In this document: one piece after another, positions 14,475-23,362 of the stretch
Position numbering within the stretch: position 1 is the stretch's first letter
Layout: each line of letters begins with the position of its first letter
Assembly (NCBI GenBank): GCA_002067325.1
Contig: MVQY01000161.1
Span: forward strand, 1 to 40,806
Direction: 5' to 3'
Source: Methanobacterium sp. PtaU1.Bin097
GTDB lineage: Archaea; Methanobacteriota; Methanobacteria; Methanobacteriales; Methanobacteriaceae
Length of the DNA: 40,806 nt
Notes under the pieces: model-generated
Told to the model about the DNA's origin: nothing
Seen by the model: the letters and a program-made list of their open reading frames with translations, nothing else
The model's database searches: none
Made by a program: the position numbers and the translations under genes

Positions 14475-15263
14475 ATGGTCGATTTTGTAACATTATTGAT
14501 TGTAGGAATTGTGATCCTGATTATTTTAGGGCTTTCGGTACGTATCGTTAACCAGTATGAAAGAGGAGTTGTATTCCGGCTGGGAAAAGTTATCGGGGTG
14601 AGAGAGCCGGGTCTTCGGCTTATAATTCCCCTGGTGGATAGGATGGTTAAGCCGTCCCTGAGGATAGTTACCATGCCGGTTCCTGCCCAGAAGATCATCA
14701 CCCAGGACAACGTGACCATAGACGTGGCTGCTGTGGCGTATTTCAAGGTAACCGATGCATATAAGGCTGTTGTGGAGATAGAAAACTATAACAGTGCGGT
14801 TAACCAGATAGCCCAGACCACCGTAAGGAGTGTGGTGGGACAATATTCACTGGACGAAATCTTGTCTGAAACAGCCAAACTAAACACCAGTATCCAGGAG
14901 ATAATCGACACACACAGCGAACCCTGGGGTATAAAAGTAACCACTGTAGAGATTAAGGACATAAAACTACCTGAAAGCATGCAAAGGGCCATAGCTTTAC
15001 AAGCAGAGGCTGAAAGAGAGAAAAGGGCTAAGATTATCTCGGCCGAGGGTGAGTATCTGGCCGCTGGAAAACTGGGAGAGGCAGCAGACATCATTGCCGA
15101 ACACCCTGTAGCACTGCAACTGCGTATCATGCAGGTCTTAAGCAACATTGCCGCGGAGAAAAACTCCACCATAGTCTTCCCTGCCCAGTTACTTAACAGT
15201 ATACGGGATATTAAAGACTTCCTGGGCTCTGAAATGGGGGCTATGGATAAAGATGAAAAATAA
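14475..15263 (+). CDS. Stomatin/slipin-type SPFH membrane protein
   Basis: The 262-residue protein has one N-terminal membrane helix (~5-24) followed by the SPFH/band-7 domain: IVNQYERGVVFRLGKVIGV, REPGLRLIIPLVDRM and QDNVTIDVAAVAYFKV are classic stomatin sequences. A helical C-terminal part (ALQAEAEREKRAKIISAEGE) promotes oligomers. Such proteins organise membrane microdomains and often pair with an NfeD-type protein; no NfeD gene is next to it here. ATG 14475 follows GGAGG with eight bases between. The upstream 280 bases are AT-rich with no gene. Confidence 0.9.
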   Translation: MVDFVTLLIVGIVILIILGLSVRIVNQYERGVVFRLGKVIGVREPGLRLIIPLVDRMVKPSLRIVTMPVPAQKIITQDNVTIDVAAVAYFKVTDAYKAVVEIENYNSAVNQIAQTTVRSVVGQYSLDEILSETAKLNTSIQEIIDTHSEPWGIKVTTVEIKDIKLPESMQRAIALQAEAEREKRAKIISAEGEYLAAGKLGEAADIIAEHPVALQLRIMQVLSNIAAEKNSTIVFPAQLLNSIRDIKDFLGSEMGAMDKDEK

Positions 15264-15265
15264 AC

Positions 15266-15303
15266 GATATATTGATGGTGGAATGATATATTGATGGTGG
15301 AAT
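15266..15303. repeat. Tandem direct repeat, 2 x 19 bp
   Basis: GATATATTGATGGTGGAAT occurs twice back to back, 15266-15284 and 15285-15303, right after the slipin stop. The copies are identical, as expected of a recent slippage or duplication. Confidence 0.85.
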
Positions 15304-15331
15304 TTCAATTTTCCCATTTTTTTAGAAATAT

Positions 15332-17269
15332 CTAACTTCCATCATCCTTCCTGGTATAGATCAACACATCGTCCGGTTTCAGCTGGAAGTTATCTTCCAG
15401 GTCCCTTATGGTCTGATCTTTGCGGGCCACGGCGATAGGTGTCAAGTCCTGATCATTAAGGCAGAGATCTCCCAGCTTAACATCTTCTTCTATGGTGAAT
15501 GAAGAGACCTGTATATCTGTTAACGTGTCATTGACGCTGCAGGTGTTGATTTCCCAGCTGGCAAGTGTTCTGAACATCTCGTATTCATCGGCCCGGAGTT
15601 CATCCACAAATTTATGGACCTCATCATCTGTTAAGTGGTATTGATTCATCACCCTGGTGAATATTTCTACTGAAGTTTCAAATTCCTCAGGTATTACCTC
15701 ATCAGCTCCTAAATTGTGTAATTCCTCCATTTCATATATGTAACGGGTTCTAACTATGATATAAAGGGTTGGATTCATTTTTCTAGCCATGTCTACTATT
15801 TTACGGCTTCCAACAGGGTCCGAGATGGCGATCACCATGACCCTGGCTTCTGTGATGTTTAATTGATTTAATACAGTTGGTTGAGAAGCATCACCATAAC
15901 ATATGGGCTCCCCCATCACCTTCTTCCTTCTCACGATCTGTGGGTTAAGCTCGGCCACTACGTAGGGGATTTTTGCCTGTGAAGCAGCTCGAGCCATGTT
16001 TTTCCCGTTGACACCAAATCCAACTATGATCAGATGATCTGCTGGAGGAACTTTCTGAGGCTGGGGAATTGAATATGTTCCACTCAGGACTCGATCCGGG
16101 ACCGGTAACACCTTTTCCAGAATGTCAGATATCTGGTGTGCCCTATCCTTGAAGAAGGGAGTCAGGGACATAGTCAAGATTGTGACCGCCAGGATGGTCT
16201 GGAAGAATGGGTTGGTTATCAGGTTGTACTGTACTCCAACTGCTGCTAGGATAAAAGAGAACTCCCCTATCTGGCTCAACATCAACCCCACCAGTACCAT
16301 GACCCGGAAGGACAGTCCTAAAATTCCAGCCACAATTCCGGCAATCACCGATTTTAATAGGATTACAGCTATAGTTAAGAGGATTATAAGGGGTAAATTT
16401 TCTAACACGAAGCTAATATTTAAGAGCATACCAATGGAGATGAAAAATAGGCTTAAAAATATATCCTGAAAGGGTAGAATATTTCCAAGGGCCTGATGCT
16501 TGTATTCTGTATTTGATATTGTAAGACCAGCCAGAAAAGCACCTAATGCCAGAGATAATCCTAGAGTAGAGGTTATCCAGGTAATTCCAAAACATATGAC
16601 GATGATGGTTAAGAGGAATAGATCCCGCCTCTTGAAGCGTGCAATAAAGTGTAAAAGCTCAGGAACCAGCCAACGTCCGCTTACAAGGGTCAGGGCAATG
16701 AGGCCTATCCCTAAACCTAGGAGCATTGGCCAATTTTCAAGGGCAGAAGATTCGGCACCTGACAGGAGAGGTGCTAAAAGAATAACCACCACCACGGCCA
16801 GGTCCTGGAAGATGAGTATTCCTAGGGCCGTCCTTCCATGAATACTATCCAGTTGTTTTTTCTCCTGGAGAAGCCGCAGTACAATGGCTGTACTGCTGAA
16901 ACAAACCAGGAGCCCTATGAAGATCGATTCTGTGAAAGGTAAACCCAAAGCCTGACCCACAAGGAACACCGCCAGCACAGTGAGTCCTACCTGTAGGGAA
17001 CCCCCTAATATGGCGTATCTTTTTATCTGGGAGAATTTATTCATGGAAAAATCCATTCCAATGGTAAAAAGCAGAAATATAATTCCCAGCTCAGCTATAA
17101 GCTCCACCTGACTAACCGATCCTATGAGCCCCAGCCCGTGAGGGCCGATAACTATTCCGGTTACAAAAAATGCCAGGATGGAAGGCATCCTGATGAGGTT
17201 AAACAGGAGGAGTACTACAACTGATAATCCTAATATGATTACAACGTCTTTTAATAAGGATACATCCAT
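15332..17269 (-). CDS. KefB-type monovalent cation:proton antiporter with TrkA-N and TrkA-C domains
   Basis: Residues 1-370 form about 12 membrane helices of the CPA2 antiporter family, with FLLFTIGMDFSMNKF in the front half and ILIFQDLAVV at 151-160. A TrkA-N domain starts at ~410 with the nucleotide motif GFGVNG (417-422), and the last ~80 residues (VKLGDLCLNDQDLTPIAVAR ... KPDDVLIYTR) are a TrkA-C ligand domain. The 645-residue length is normal for a full regulated K+/H+ or Na+/H+ exchanger. ATG 17269 follows GGAAG. It is the second K+-type transport protein of the window with a TrkA-N domain, after the channel at 7821. Confidence 0.9.
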   Translation of the reverse strand: MDVSLLKDVVIILGLSVVVLLLFNLIRMPSILAFFVTGIVIGPHGLGLIGSVSQVELIAELGIIFLLFTIGMDFSMNKFSQIKRYAILGGSLQVGLTVLAVFLVGQALGLPFTESIFIGLLVCFSSTAIVLRLLQEKKQLDSIHGRTALGILIFQDLAVVVVILLAPLLSGAESSALENWPMLLGLGIGLIALTLVSGRWLVPELLHFIARFKRRDLFLLTIIVICFGITWITSTLGLSLALGAFLAGLTISNTEYKHQALGNILPFQDIFLSLFFISIGMLLNISFVLENLPLIILLTIAVILLKSVIAGIVAGILGLSFRVMVLVGLMLSQIGEFSFILAAVGVQYNLITNPFFQTILAVTILTMSLTPFFKDRAHQISDILEKVLPVPDRVLSGTYSIPQPQKVPPADHLIIVGFGVNGKNMARAASQAKIPYVVAELNPQIVRRKKVMGEPICYGDASQPTVLNQLNITEARVMVIAISDPVGSRKIVDMARKMNPTLYIIVRTRYIYEMEELHNLGADEVIPEEFETSVEIFTRVMNQYHLTDDEVHKFVDELRADEYEMFRTLASWEINTCSVNDTLTDIQVSSFTIEEDVKLGDLCLNDQDLTPIAVARKDQTIRDLEDNFQLKPDDVLIYTRKDDGS

Positions 17270-17426
17270 AATTAACTTCCTTTAAAAATAGAACAGAAGG
17301 TATTCTGTACTTAAAATAGGATTTATTTGTAGTAATATAAAAAATATTATGTCTTGATTGTTAAACACTGTTTAATCGTCTTATTAAAAAAGTAAAATTC
17401 AGGAAAACATCACATTGAAATCAGTT

Positions 17427-18044
17427 TTAAATCCCTTTAAGTATTTTGTAGGCCAGTTGGATATGTCTTGATCCCTCATCTGTGCAGGGGCCGTGTCCAG
17501 GTAGGAGGTATTTGACCTGGAGTTCACTGAGCCTTTTTAAAGATTCCTGCATATCTTGAACACTACCTCCCAGGTCCATCCGGCCGAAGCCACCGTCTGC
17601 AAACACCGTGTCTCCTGAGATAAGGGTTTCTCCATCATAAAGACATATACCCCCACTGGTATGTCCCGGGGTGTGCAGAACTTCAAAATCGTAGATATTA
17701 TCCCCCTCCTGGAGTTTCCAGTCCACTCGCATCTCTCCCAGAGAGTCTCCGAACATCCTGGCTGCTGTAGCGAGATCATCCCCTTTTTCCAGGGATTCAG
17801 CATCCTCCTGATGCATGGCCACCTTTAAATCCAGAAAACGATTGCCACCGACATGGTCGTAGTGGTTGTGGGTGTTCACGATAAGGGAAAGGTCTACAGG
17901 ATTTATACCCCCCTGCCCTAACGATTCAAGGATATAGTTTATGTTTGCTCCGGTTCCTGTGTCCACCAGTACATCCTCAAAGGCGTAGACGTTGGAGTCA
18001 AAACCCCTGCCTTCAACCATTACAATTCCATTGATTTTTCGCAT
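17427..18044 (-). CDS. Metallo-beta-lactamase fold hydrolase (glyoxalase II-like)
   Basis: The binuclear metal signature THNHYDHVGG is at 58-67 (H59, H61, D63, H64), followed by HTPGHTSGG, GDTVFADGGFGRMDL and LLPGHGPC, which complete the ligand set. The 205-residue size fits the hydroxyacylglutathione hydrolase-like group of thioester or related ester hydrolases. ATG 18044 follows AGAGGTT. It lies alone between the antiporter gene and the tRNA genes. Its substrate cannot be told from the sequence. Confidence 0.88.
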   Translation of the reverse strand: MRKINGIVMVEGRGFDSNVYAFEDVLVDTGTGANINYILESLGQGGINPVDLSLIVNTHNHYDHVGGNRFLDLKVAMHQEDAESLEKGDDLATAARMFGDSLGEMRVDWKLQEGDNIYDFEVLHTPGHTSGGICLYDGETLISGDTVFADGGFGRMDLGGSVQDMQESLKRLSELQVKYLLPGHGPCTDEGSRHIQLAYKILKGI

Positions 18045-18092
18045 GTTAACCTCTAAACGAAATAGGAATAAAAAAATTTGAAAAGTAAAAAG

Positions 18093-18235
<143 letters not shown>

Positions 18236-18272
18236 TGATACTAAAAAATATCGGTTTAAATTTATTTTAAAA

Positions 18273-18344
<72 letters not shown>

Positions 18345-18370
18345 ATAGTAGTAAAATTTACTATTTGTTG

Positions 18371-18379
18371 ATATTTAAA
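18371..18379 (-). promoter_or_regulatory. TATA box of the tRNA-Cys / tRNA-Trp unit
   Basis: TTTAAATAT on the minus strand lies 27-35 bases before the 5' end of tRNA-Cys, the usual archaeal distance. A second TTTAAA-type element near 18253-18262 could serve tRNA-Trp on its own. Confidence 0.5.
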
Positions 18380-18450
18380 CCTTACTACTTCAGATAAAAT
18401 AATCCCAAAAAAACCAATTATCCCACTTAAAGCCGGGCAAAAGATATAAC

Positions 18451-18840
18451 CTATTTTAAATCGTATAAAATGATTACATCACTGGCATTAATCTGTGGAG
18501 GGTATGTCTGTAACATATGCCCATCAAATCGGATTTCTATCTTCTGACCAGGGTGGAGATCAGCTACAGATGCTTTTACCAGGTTTTTCCCATATTTATG
18601 GTATACAGTGGTATTTTTATTGATTATGATGGAAATATTCTGGGGATAGGAAGCACCGCTTTGATATCCTTCCACTAATAAAGAATCAATTACTGTAGTA
18701 TCCTCCTGTGGATTATCAGTGCATAGACCAATGATTACACCACTCATATCAACTCGATCACTACCGGTAGCTGTAAAAGTACCGTAGACAACCCCTAAAA
18801 ATAATACAAAGAGCAGTACCATTACAGTTATAACCCGCAT
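18451..18840 (-). CDS. Small exported DUF3221-like protein
   Basis: I start at ATG 18840 (MRVITVMVLLFVLFLGVVYG), because GGGGAT lies just before it; ATG 18855 overlaps that site. The product of 129 residues has a signal peptide or membrane anchor and then an OB-like beta domain. The C-terminal part, ISIIINKNTTVYHKYGK followed by DLHPGQKIEIRFDG and QTYPPQINASDVIILY, resembles DUF3221-type proteins, in which SYPPQA-like ends are common. The function of that family is unknown. The gene is downstream of no obvious partner; bases 18841-19153 contain only AT-rich DNA. Confidence 0.6.
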   Translation of the reverse strand: MRVITVMVLLFVLFLGVVYGTFTATGSDRVDMSGVIIGLCTDNPQEDTTVIDSLLVEGYQSGASYPQNISIIINKNTTVYHKYGKNLVKASVADLHPGQKIEIRFDGHMLQTYPPQINASDVIILYDLK

Positions 18841-19153
18841 TTTATCCCCTTCCATGATATCGGTGAAATTGTTTTCGTGGTCGTTTTATTAATTATTTTG
18901 TTCATGCATTAATAGTTTTCGCTAAAATGATAACCTTTTCATAAATAATTTGCCATTACAAGATAGATCAAATATCAATAAAATAATTGGATGATCAACA
19001 CATTGATAATCTAAAATAGGGGTCATTTTGGATAAGATATAAAAAATTTGTAAGGATTGATAATTGCGGAACTGCCATTTGAAGTCAAATAAAAGAATTA
19101 GCTCCTTCTATTTCTTGCTGTAATAGAAAAGGAATCTAATTGATTCGTGAGTG

Positions 19154-19957
19154 TTATTTAATTCCGGTGCCTTTAAAAAAGTTGTAAAAAAACACACCGT
19201 CTGATTCTGTAGTTTTATATAAATCATTTATTCCTTTTTGCCACGATTCATTATCTACCATATTCATATCAAGAGCTTGTTCTTTAACCCCTTCAACCAT
19301 GGCTATAATGGTCTTTTTATTGAAACCATCTACTAATTCAGGCTTACTTGAATCAACGTAAACCACTTTCGGTTGAACTTGGACTTCTTTAAAGCCTGAA
19401 CCCGTCATCAATGGATATATTTCCCTTCCAATCATAGGATTACATCCAAATCTTTTCTGACACTCAATTAAACATTCCCATACCATTTTAGCCTCTTTTG
19501 TTTCTGGATAAAAATAACAGGACCCATGGTCACCTTCAATAACTGTAATTGAGCCACCGTCTTTAAGAACCCTCCTCAAATTATTAAGTGCATCAAGGGG
19601 ATCCTTTAAATGTTCTAGAACAAAACAAACGAAGATATGATCGAAGCTTTTATCTTCAAAAGGCAGGTTATGAAGATCTGCTCGGGTAAATTCAACGTTT
19701 ACTATTTTATTTTCCCTTATTAATTCCTTTGCTTGATTAATAGACGATTCAGATATATCTATTGAGGTTATCCCGGCGTCAGGACTGTTTTTAGCCAGTA
19801 TAACAGTTTGGGCACCCACTCCACAGCCAGCCTCCAGAACTTTACTTCCAGCAGGATACTTAGTCCCATCATGTAAAAGGTTAGATAGTGTATTTGCCTG
19901 ATCAGCAAGCCTACCAGCTTCTACTTCCGAATATCCATGTACATAATCTTCTCTCAT
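19154..19957 (-). CDS. Class I SAM-dependent methyltransferase
   Basis: Motif I is VLEAGCGVGAQT (~43-54), followed by TSIDIS (acidic ribose contact), RADLHNLPFEDKSFDHIF and LRRVLKDGGSITVIEGDHG, which is the standard order of the UbiE/methyltransferase-11 fold. The C-terminal half is longer than in the smallest members and has an HGSCYFYPET segment. The acceptor is unknown. The start could be ATG 19957 or TTG 19966; neither has a clear binding site, and the HEAT-repeat gene upstream ends at 19967, so the pair may be translationally coupled. Confidence 0.85.
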   Translation of the reverse strand: MREDYVHGYSEVEAGRLADQANTLSNLLHDGTKYPAGSKVLEAGCGVGAQTVILAKNSPDAGITSIDISESSINQAKELIRENKIVNVEFTRADLHNLPFEDKSFDHIFVCFVLEHLKDPLDALNNLRRVLKDGGSITVIEGDHGSCYFYPETKEAKMVWECLIECQKRFGCNPMIGREIYPLMTGSGFKEVQVQPKVVYVDSSKPELVDGFNKKTIIAMVEGVKEQALDMNMVDNESWQKGINDLYKTTESDGVFFYNFFKGTGIK

Positions 19958-19966
19958 AATTATCAA

Positions 19967-20710
19967 TCATTCTTTATCCCGTATAATCTTAATAGCTCTT
20001 TCTAATGCAGATTCAAATTCCTGTGATTCACCCTTTGAATTTTTTAAGGCCTCTTCCAGGTAGGGGAGCGCCCTTTCATCCCCTATGATTTCCAGTGCAT
20101 TGGCTGCATTAACCCGGACCAGGTAATTATCATCCTTCAGGGAATTAACCAGTGATTGAACCGCGGAATTATCACCGATCTTCCCCAGGGAGGTTACTGT
20201 GCAGGCACGGAGAATATAATCTTCCTCTCCTAAAATATCAGTCAATGGTTTAACCGCCTCTATAGCTCCCAGGTTTCCCAGTGCATCAACCACTTCACAC
20301 CTGACACTTAAATCTCCGTCTTTTAATGCGGCGATGATTGGTTTCACCGCTCTTTTATCACCTATAACACCCAGAGCCAATGTTGCAGTCTCCCGGACGT
20401 GCCAATATTCATCTCTTAATACCTTTATCAGTGGTTCTACTGCTCTTCTATCCCCGATCCTACCGAGAGACAAGACGGCGGCTTTGCGGATGGGCCAGTA
20501 CTCATCACCTAAAATCTGAATTAAAGATTCAACAGCCTCTCCAGCATGGATATCGCCCAGGATGTAGGCTGCCTTCTCCCGGATCTTCTTGTCTTCTTTA
20601 ACATCTAAAGCACTTATAAGTCCAGTTACATCCTTTGATTCCCTCATCTTATCCAGATCTGAATTAGAGTATATTTTAACACCTCCTACATTATCAGGAT
20701 TAACTGACAA
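19967..20710 (-). CDS. HEAT-repeat (PBS lyase-type) protein
   Basis: The protein consists of about six copies of a ~31-residue HEAT repeat of the type D-x-VR-x-AA-LG-IGD-AVEPLI, for example EYWPIRKAAVLSLGRIGD and EYWHVRETATLALGVIGD. Such alpha solenoids bind proteins. No lyase-type catalytic residues are expected. The start is uncertain: TTG 20710 has GGAG four bases before it, but that lies within an acetyltransferase remnant; a stronger AGGAGGTG (20679-20686) follows the remnant's stop and is five bases before an in-frame ATA at 20674. It abuts the methyltransferase gene at 19957. Confidence 0.82.
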   Translation of the reverse strand: MSVNPDNVGGVKIYSNSDLDKMRESKDVTGLISALDVKEDKKIREKAAYILGDIHAGEAVESLIQILGDEYWPIRKAAVLSLGRIGDRRAVEPLIKVLRDEYWHVRETATLALGVIGDKRAVKPIIAALKDGDLSVRCEVVDALGNLGAIEAVKPLTDILGEEDYILRACTVTSLGKIGDNSAVQSLVNSLKDDNYLVRVNAANALEIIGDERALPYLEEALKNSKGESQEFESALERAIKIIRDKE

Positions 20711-20906
20711 TTTTCTCCATATACGGCAAAAACAGGTTATCTGTATATTTTTCCTTTTTAAAAATTTTTATAACCTCTTTTTTGGTAAAAATAATATTTT
20801 TCCGGCTTTTAAATCCAGTCATGAGCTTAAATCTTTTTATTTCTGGGAAACAGGTCTCTACGACCTCCATTAACCTGGTTCCTATGCCCTGATTCTGGTA
20901 TCCATA
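20700..20906 (-). pseudogene. C-terminal remnant of a GNAT acetyltransferase
   Basis: One open frame of 68 codons without a proper start reads YGYQNQGIGTRLMEVVE, then FKLMTGFKSRKNI, and ends DNLFLPYMEKIVS. QNQGIGTRL is the acetyl-CoA pyrophosphate loop (Q/R-x-x-G-x-G/A) and the rest follows the order of a GNAT C-terminus, though the expected FYEKLGY is degraded to IFTKKEV. The N-terminal half of the enzyme is missing: upstream DNA is AT-rich with no matching sequence. The frame overlaps the TTG of the HEAT gene. Confidence 0.6.
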
Positions 20907-20946
20907 AATTATATTAATCTTTTATTTAATTAATAATGTGGACTTA

Positions 20947-21522
20947 ATGATAAAAAATAAAACAACCGCAATCATACTGGCAATTTTAACATTCATTCTG
21001 GGAAGCATTCTACTCACGAGCATCATATTCTATCTCTTTGGATATCCCCTCTCATCCCTAGCAGAACATCAACTGTACTTTTTCTTCGCGATTCTAGTTA
21101 GTGCGGTGCTTGCATCCATGGTTTACGGGCGGGGCAGCAAGGAACGAGCTTCTAATGTAGCTAAAATTCTAGAAAACACATTGAGCATATCGGTTGAAGA
21201 AAAGGACATCTGGAAAATATTGAATACCATAGAGCAATTACCTCCTTACGTAGTAGAAAAATATGTTTCACTAGATATAAATGCCGTGGAAGAGTTTGAA
21301 GACCAGATAAAAAATTATAGAAACAAATTAAGTGAAGAAGACCTTTTAAAAATAAGGAAAATCATAGATACTCCTGTAGAAGATCTTCAAGATGTGTTAA
21401 GTGAGTTATATCAGGAAACAAACATGGAACAGTTTAAAATAATGGCTGACCCAGAGGCAAAGCCATTGATTGATCTGAATATACAGGAACTTAGACGGAT
21501 TTTGTTTGTTCAAAAAGAATGA
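20947..21522 (+). CDS. Membrane protein with cytoplasmic helical domain, unknown
   Basis: Residues ~8-28 and ~38-58 are two membrane helices (LAILTFILGSILLTSIIFYLFGY; LYFFFAILVSAVLASMVYG). The remaining ~130 residues are charged and helical, for example EEFEDQIKNYRNKLSEEDLLKI, and probably cytoplasmic coiled coil. I recognise no family. ATG 20947 is preferred over GTG 20938; no good binding site is seen for either, so the transcript may be nearly leaderless. The gene's last 32 bases overlap the end of the converging methyltransferase gene at 21491. Confidence 0.65.
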   Translation: MIKNKTTAIILAILTFILGSILLTSIIFYLFGYPLSSLAEHQLYFFFAILVSAVLASMVYGRGSKERASNVAKILENTLSISVEEKDIWKILNTIEQLPPYVVEKYVSLDINAVEEFEDQIKNYRNKLSEEDLLKIRKIIDTPVEDLQDVLSELYQETNMEQFKIMADPEAKPLIDLNIQELRRILFVQKE

Positions 21523-22057
21523 ACGCTTGATTAGGTAAAAAATCAAATTTCTCCAGCACTCTGAAACCAGCTTTCTCCACAGTCTCTATTATCATTTCTT
21601 CGGGAACAAAATGGTCAAAAAGACCTATAAAACTGAAACCATTCTTTTGGTGGTCGATGATTGCTAACTTCCCATCCCTTTTTAGAAATCGTTTTATATT
21701 TTGAAGATATTCATCAGAATTAGATAGGTGATGGAAAACGTTCCTTAAAAAGAATAAATCAGCTGTTTCAGGTAACATAAACCCGTTTTCATAGGCCAAT
21801 ATCGCTTTTATGTTGTTTATCATCTCTTCCTTCGATTTATTACTTATAAAAGCCAGTGCATTCTGACTGGTATCAACGGCATAAACATTTTCCCCGACAG
21901 TTTTAGAAAATTCAAATGTAAAATATCCTCCACCCGCACCGATATCGGCAATAATCATTCCATTTTTTATATCAAGGCTCTTAATAATTACTTCTGGTTT
22001 ATTTTTTCCAGATGCTGCCTCTCTATTTAACATTTTTAATCTCAAGCTTCCAAACAT
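21491..22057 (-). CDS. Small class I SAM methyltransferase
   Basis: The 188-residue protein has motif I as IADIGAGGGYFTFEF (~36-50), the acidic YAVDTS, and the post-motif LFFLRNVFHHL (~101-111) plus KRDGKLAIIDH. This is the methyltransferase-11/25 pattern. The C-terminus EKAGFRVLEKFDFLPNQAFILF is typical of enzymes acting on small molecules or metalloids, but there is no Cys pair for arsenite. ATG 22057 follows TGGTG. Its 3' end overlaps the converging gene at 20947. Confidence 0.85.
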   Translation of the reverse strand: MFGSLRLKMLNREAASGKNKPEVIIKSLDIKNGMIIADIGAGGGYFTFEFSKTVGENVYAVDTSQNALAFISNKSKEEMINNIKAILAYENGFMLPETADLFFLRNVFHHLSNSDEYLQNIKRFLKRDGKLAIIDHQKNGFSFIGLFDHFVPEEMIIETVEKAGFRVLEKFDFLPNQAFILFEQTKSV

Positions 22058-22105
22058 CTTAACACCAGGTATTAGTAAAAGTTAATAAAATGATTCCTAT
22101 TACAA

Positions 22106-22741
22106 CTATTTTTTAATAGCCACAGTTAATCCATCTCCAATGGAAAGTATCGTGCTTTCTAAACGCGGATCATCTGCAACCATTTGGTTAAATTTATTAA
22201 TAGATTCAATTAATTCTTCATGACTTTTTTTAAACCTATTCATAACTGGAAACAAGGTATCCTCTGCAACTAATAGACCACCAGGCTTTAAAACACGAAT
22301 GCAATCATCAAATAATAAAGGATATAATCTTTTATCCCCGACATCTTGGAATATCGAGTCAAATCTCTCAGATTCAATTTGGGGAATTATTTTCTGTGCA
22401 TCTCCAGTTTTTACCTCAATAGTTTCTGCAACTCCCTCTCGTTTGAAATTTTTAATAGCTTGCTCTGCAACGTTTTCATCGTACTCAATAGTGGTAATTT
22501 TACCCCCATACCCTTTAACGACGGTAGCCATGGACACAGTTGAATAACCTATACTGGTTCCTATTTCCAAAACATTCTGTGGACGGGTTAAGTAGAACAA
22601 GACCTGAAGTGCCCTGGAAACATCTTCGTCAACAATTGACCCAAACTTTTCGAGTTCAGTGGATTCAATGTATTCCTCTCGATTAACTCCCCTTTTCCCA
22701 TATAGGCTGTTGATATAACGACTTGCTTCTTCTAAATTCAT
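22106..22741 (-). CDS. O-methyltransferase-like SAM enzyme
   Basis: The sequence VLEIGTSIGYSTVSMA is motif I of the catechol/caffeoyl-CoA O-methyltransferase group, followed by TTIEYDENVAEQA, DSIFQDVGDKRLYPLLFDDCIRVLKPGGLLVAEDTLF and LTVAIKK at the end. Where classical members have IDADK, this one has QDVGDK, so the metal site may differ. I choose ATG 22741, which follows AGGTGG; GTG 22753 is inside that site. Size 211 residues is normal. It is the third methyltransferase gene in the 19154-22741 stretch, all on the minus strand. Confidence 0.85.
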   Translation of the reverse strand: MNLEEASRYINSLYGKRGVNREEYIESTELEKFGSIVDEDVSRALQVLFYLTRPQNVLEIGTSIGYSTVSMATVVKGYGGKITTIEYDENVAEQAIKNFKREGVAETIEVKTGDAQKIIPQIESERFDSIFQDVGDKRLYPLLFDDCIRVLKPGGLLVAEDTLFPVMNRFKKSHEELIESINKFNQMVADDPRLESTILSIGDGLTVAIKK

Positions 22742-22778
22742 ATATAATTCCACCTAAATGCTCAATTTCTTTAAAATC

Positions 22779-23243
22779 TTATTTGGTTTCTTTAATAGGA
22801 GCATCAGTAAGTACCGTGCCCCAATTAACCGCAGAGCCCACTTCCCTTGTTACTAACATCCCATTTTTTTCGATATGCCCCAAATTTGCAAGATCTGCAA
22901 CCAATTCATGTAAAGAAACAGATCCTTCATCATTTATTACCCCTTTAGGTAGCGATAAAGCCTTATACCCTTCTTTTTCCAATGAACTGGTTATATGGTT
23001 AGTGATGCTTTTTAGTTGACAATTAGTCTCCTTGTAAATCGAGGAGGCTTTACTCATCAACATCTCATAGGTGATTTTATATGGAATCGTGACCCCTATG
23101 GAGATTGCTCGTGGATATTCCAATATCAAGGATTTGAACTGTCCAATTACCGCATTTTTTGCCAGGGACAAATCTACGATACCCAAAAAGTAATCATCAC
23201 ATTCCTTTTCAACGATCTTTCTTGCCTTGTCTTCAAATTCCAT
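22779..23243 (-). CDS. QueG-like N-terminal domain protein lacking the Fe-S part
   Basis: The 154-residue protein matches the first half of epoxyqueuosine reductase-like iron-sulfur proteins: a helical start, YPRAISIGVTIPYKI, and the end LVADLANLGHIEKNGMLVTREVGSAVNWGTVLTDAPI. In the family this last strand leads into a two-cluster ferredoxin domain; here the protein stops six residues later, and the O-methyltransferase gene begins after a short gap. No cysteine cluster follows in any frame. It may be a truncated gene or an independent domain protein. ATG 23243 follows GGATG. Confidence 0.65.
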   Translation of the reverse strand: MEFEDKARKIVEKECDDYFLGIVDLSLAKNAVIGQFKSLILEYPRAISIGVTIPYKITYEMLMSKASSIYKETNCQLKSITNHITSSLEKEGYKALSLPKGVINDEGSVSLHELVADLANLGHIEKNGMLVTREVGSAVNWGTVLTDAPIKETK

Positions 23244-23362
23244 AATAATACATCCTATTGGCTTTAAATGTCATATTTACTTTTATTTTTCATTATCCTA
23301 CCTTACGTATAAGATGAAAGATGTCCTCATTTACGCATTTAATACTAGAAAAAAATTGGAAA

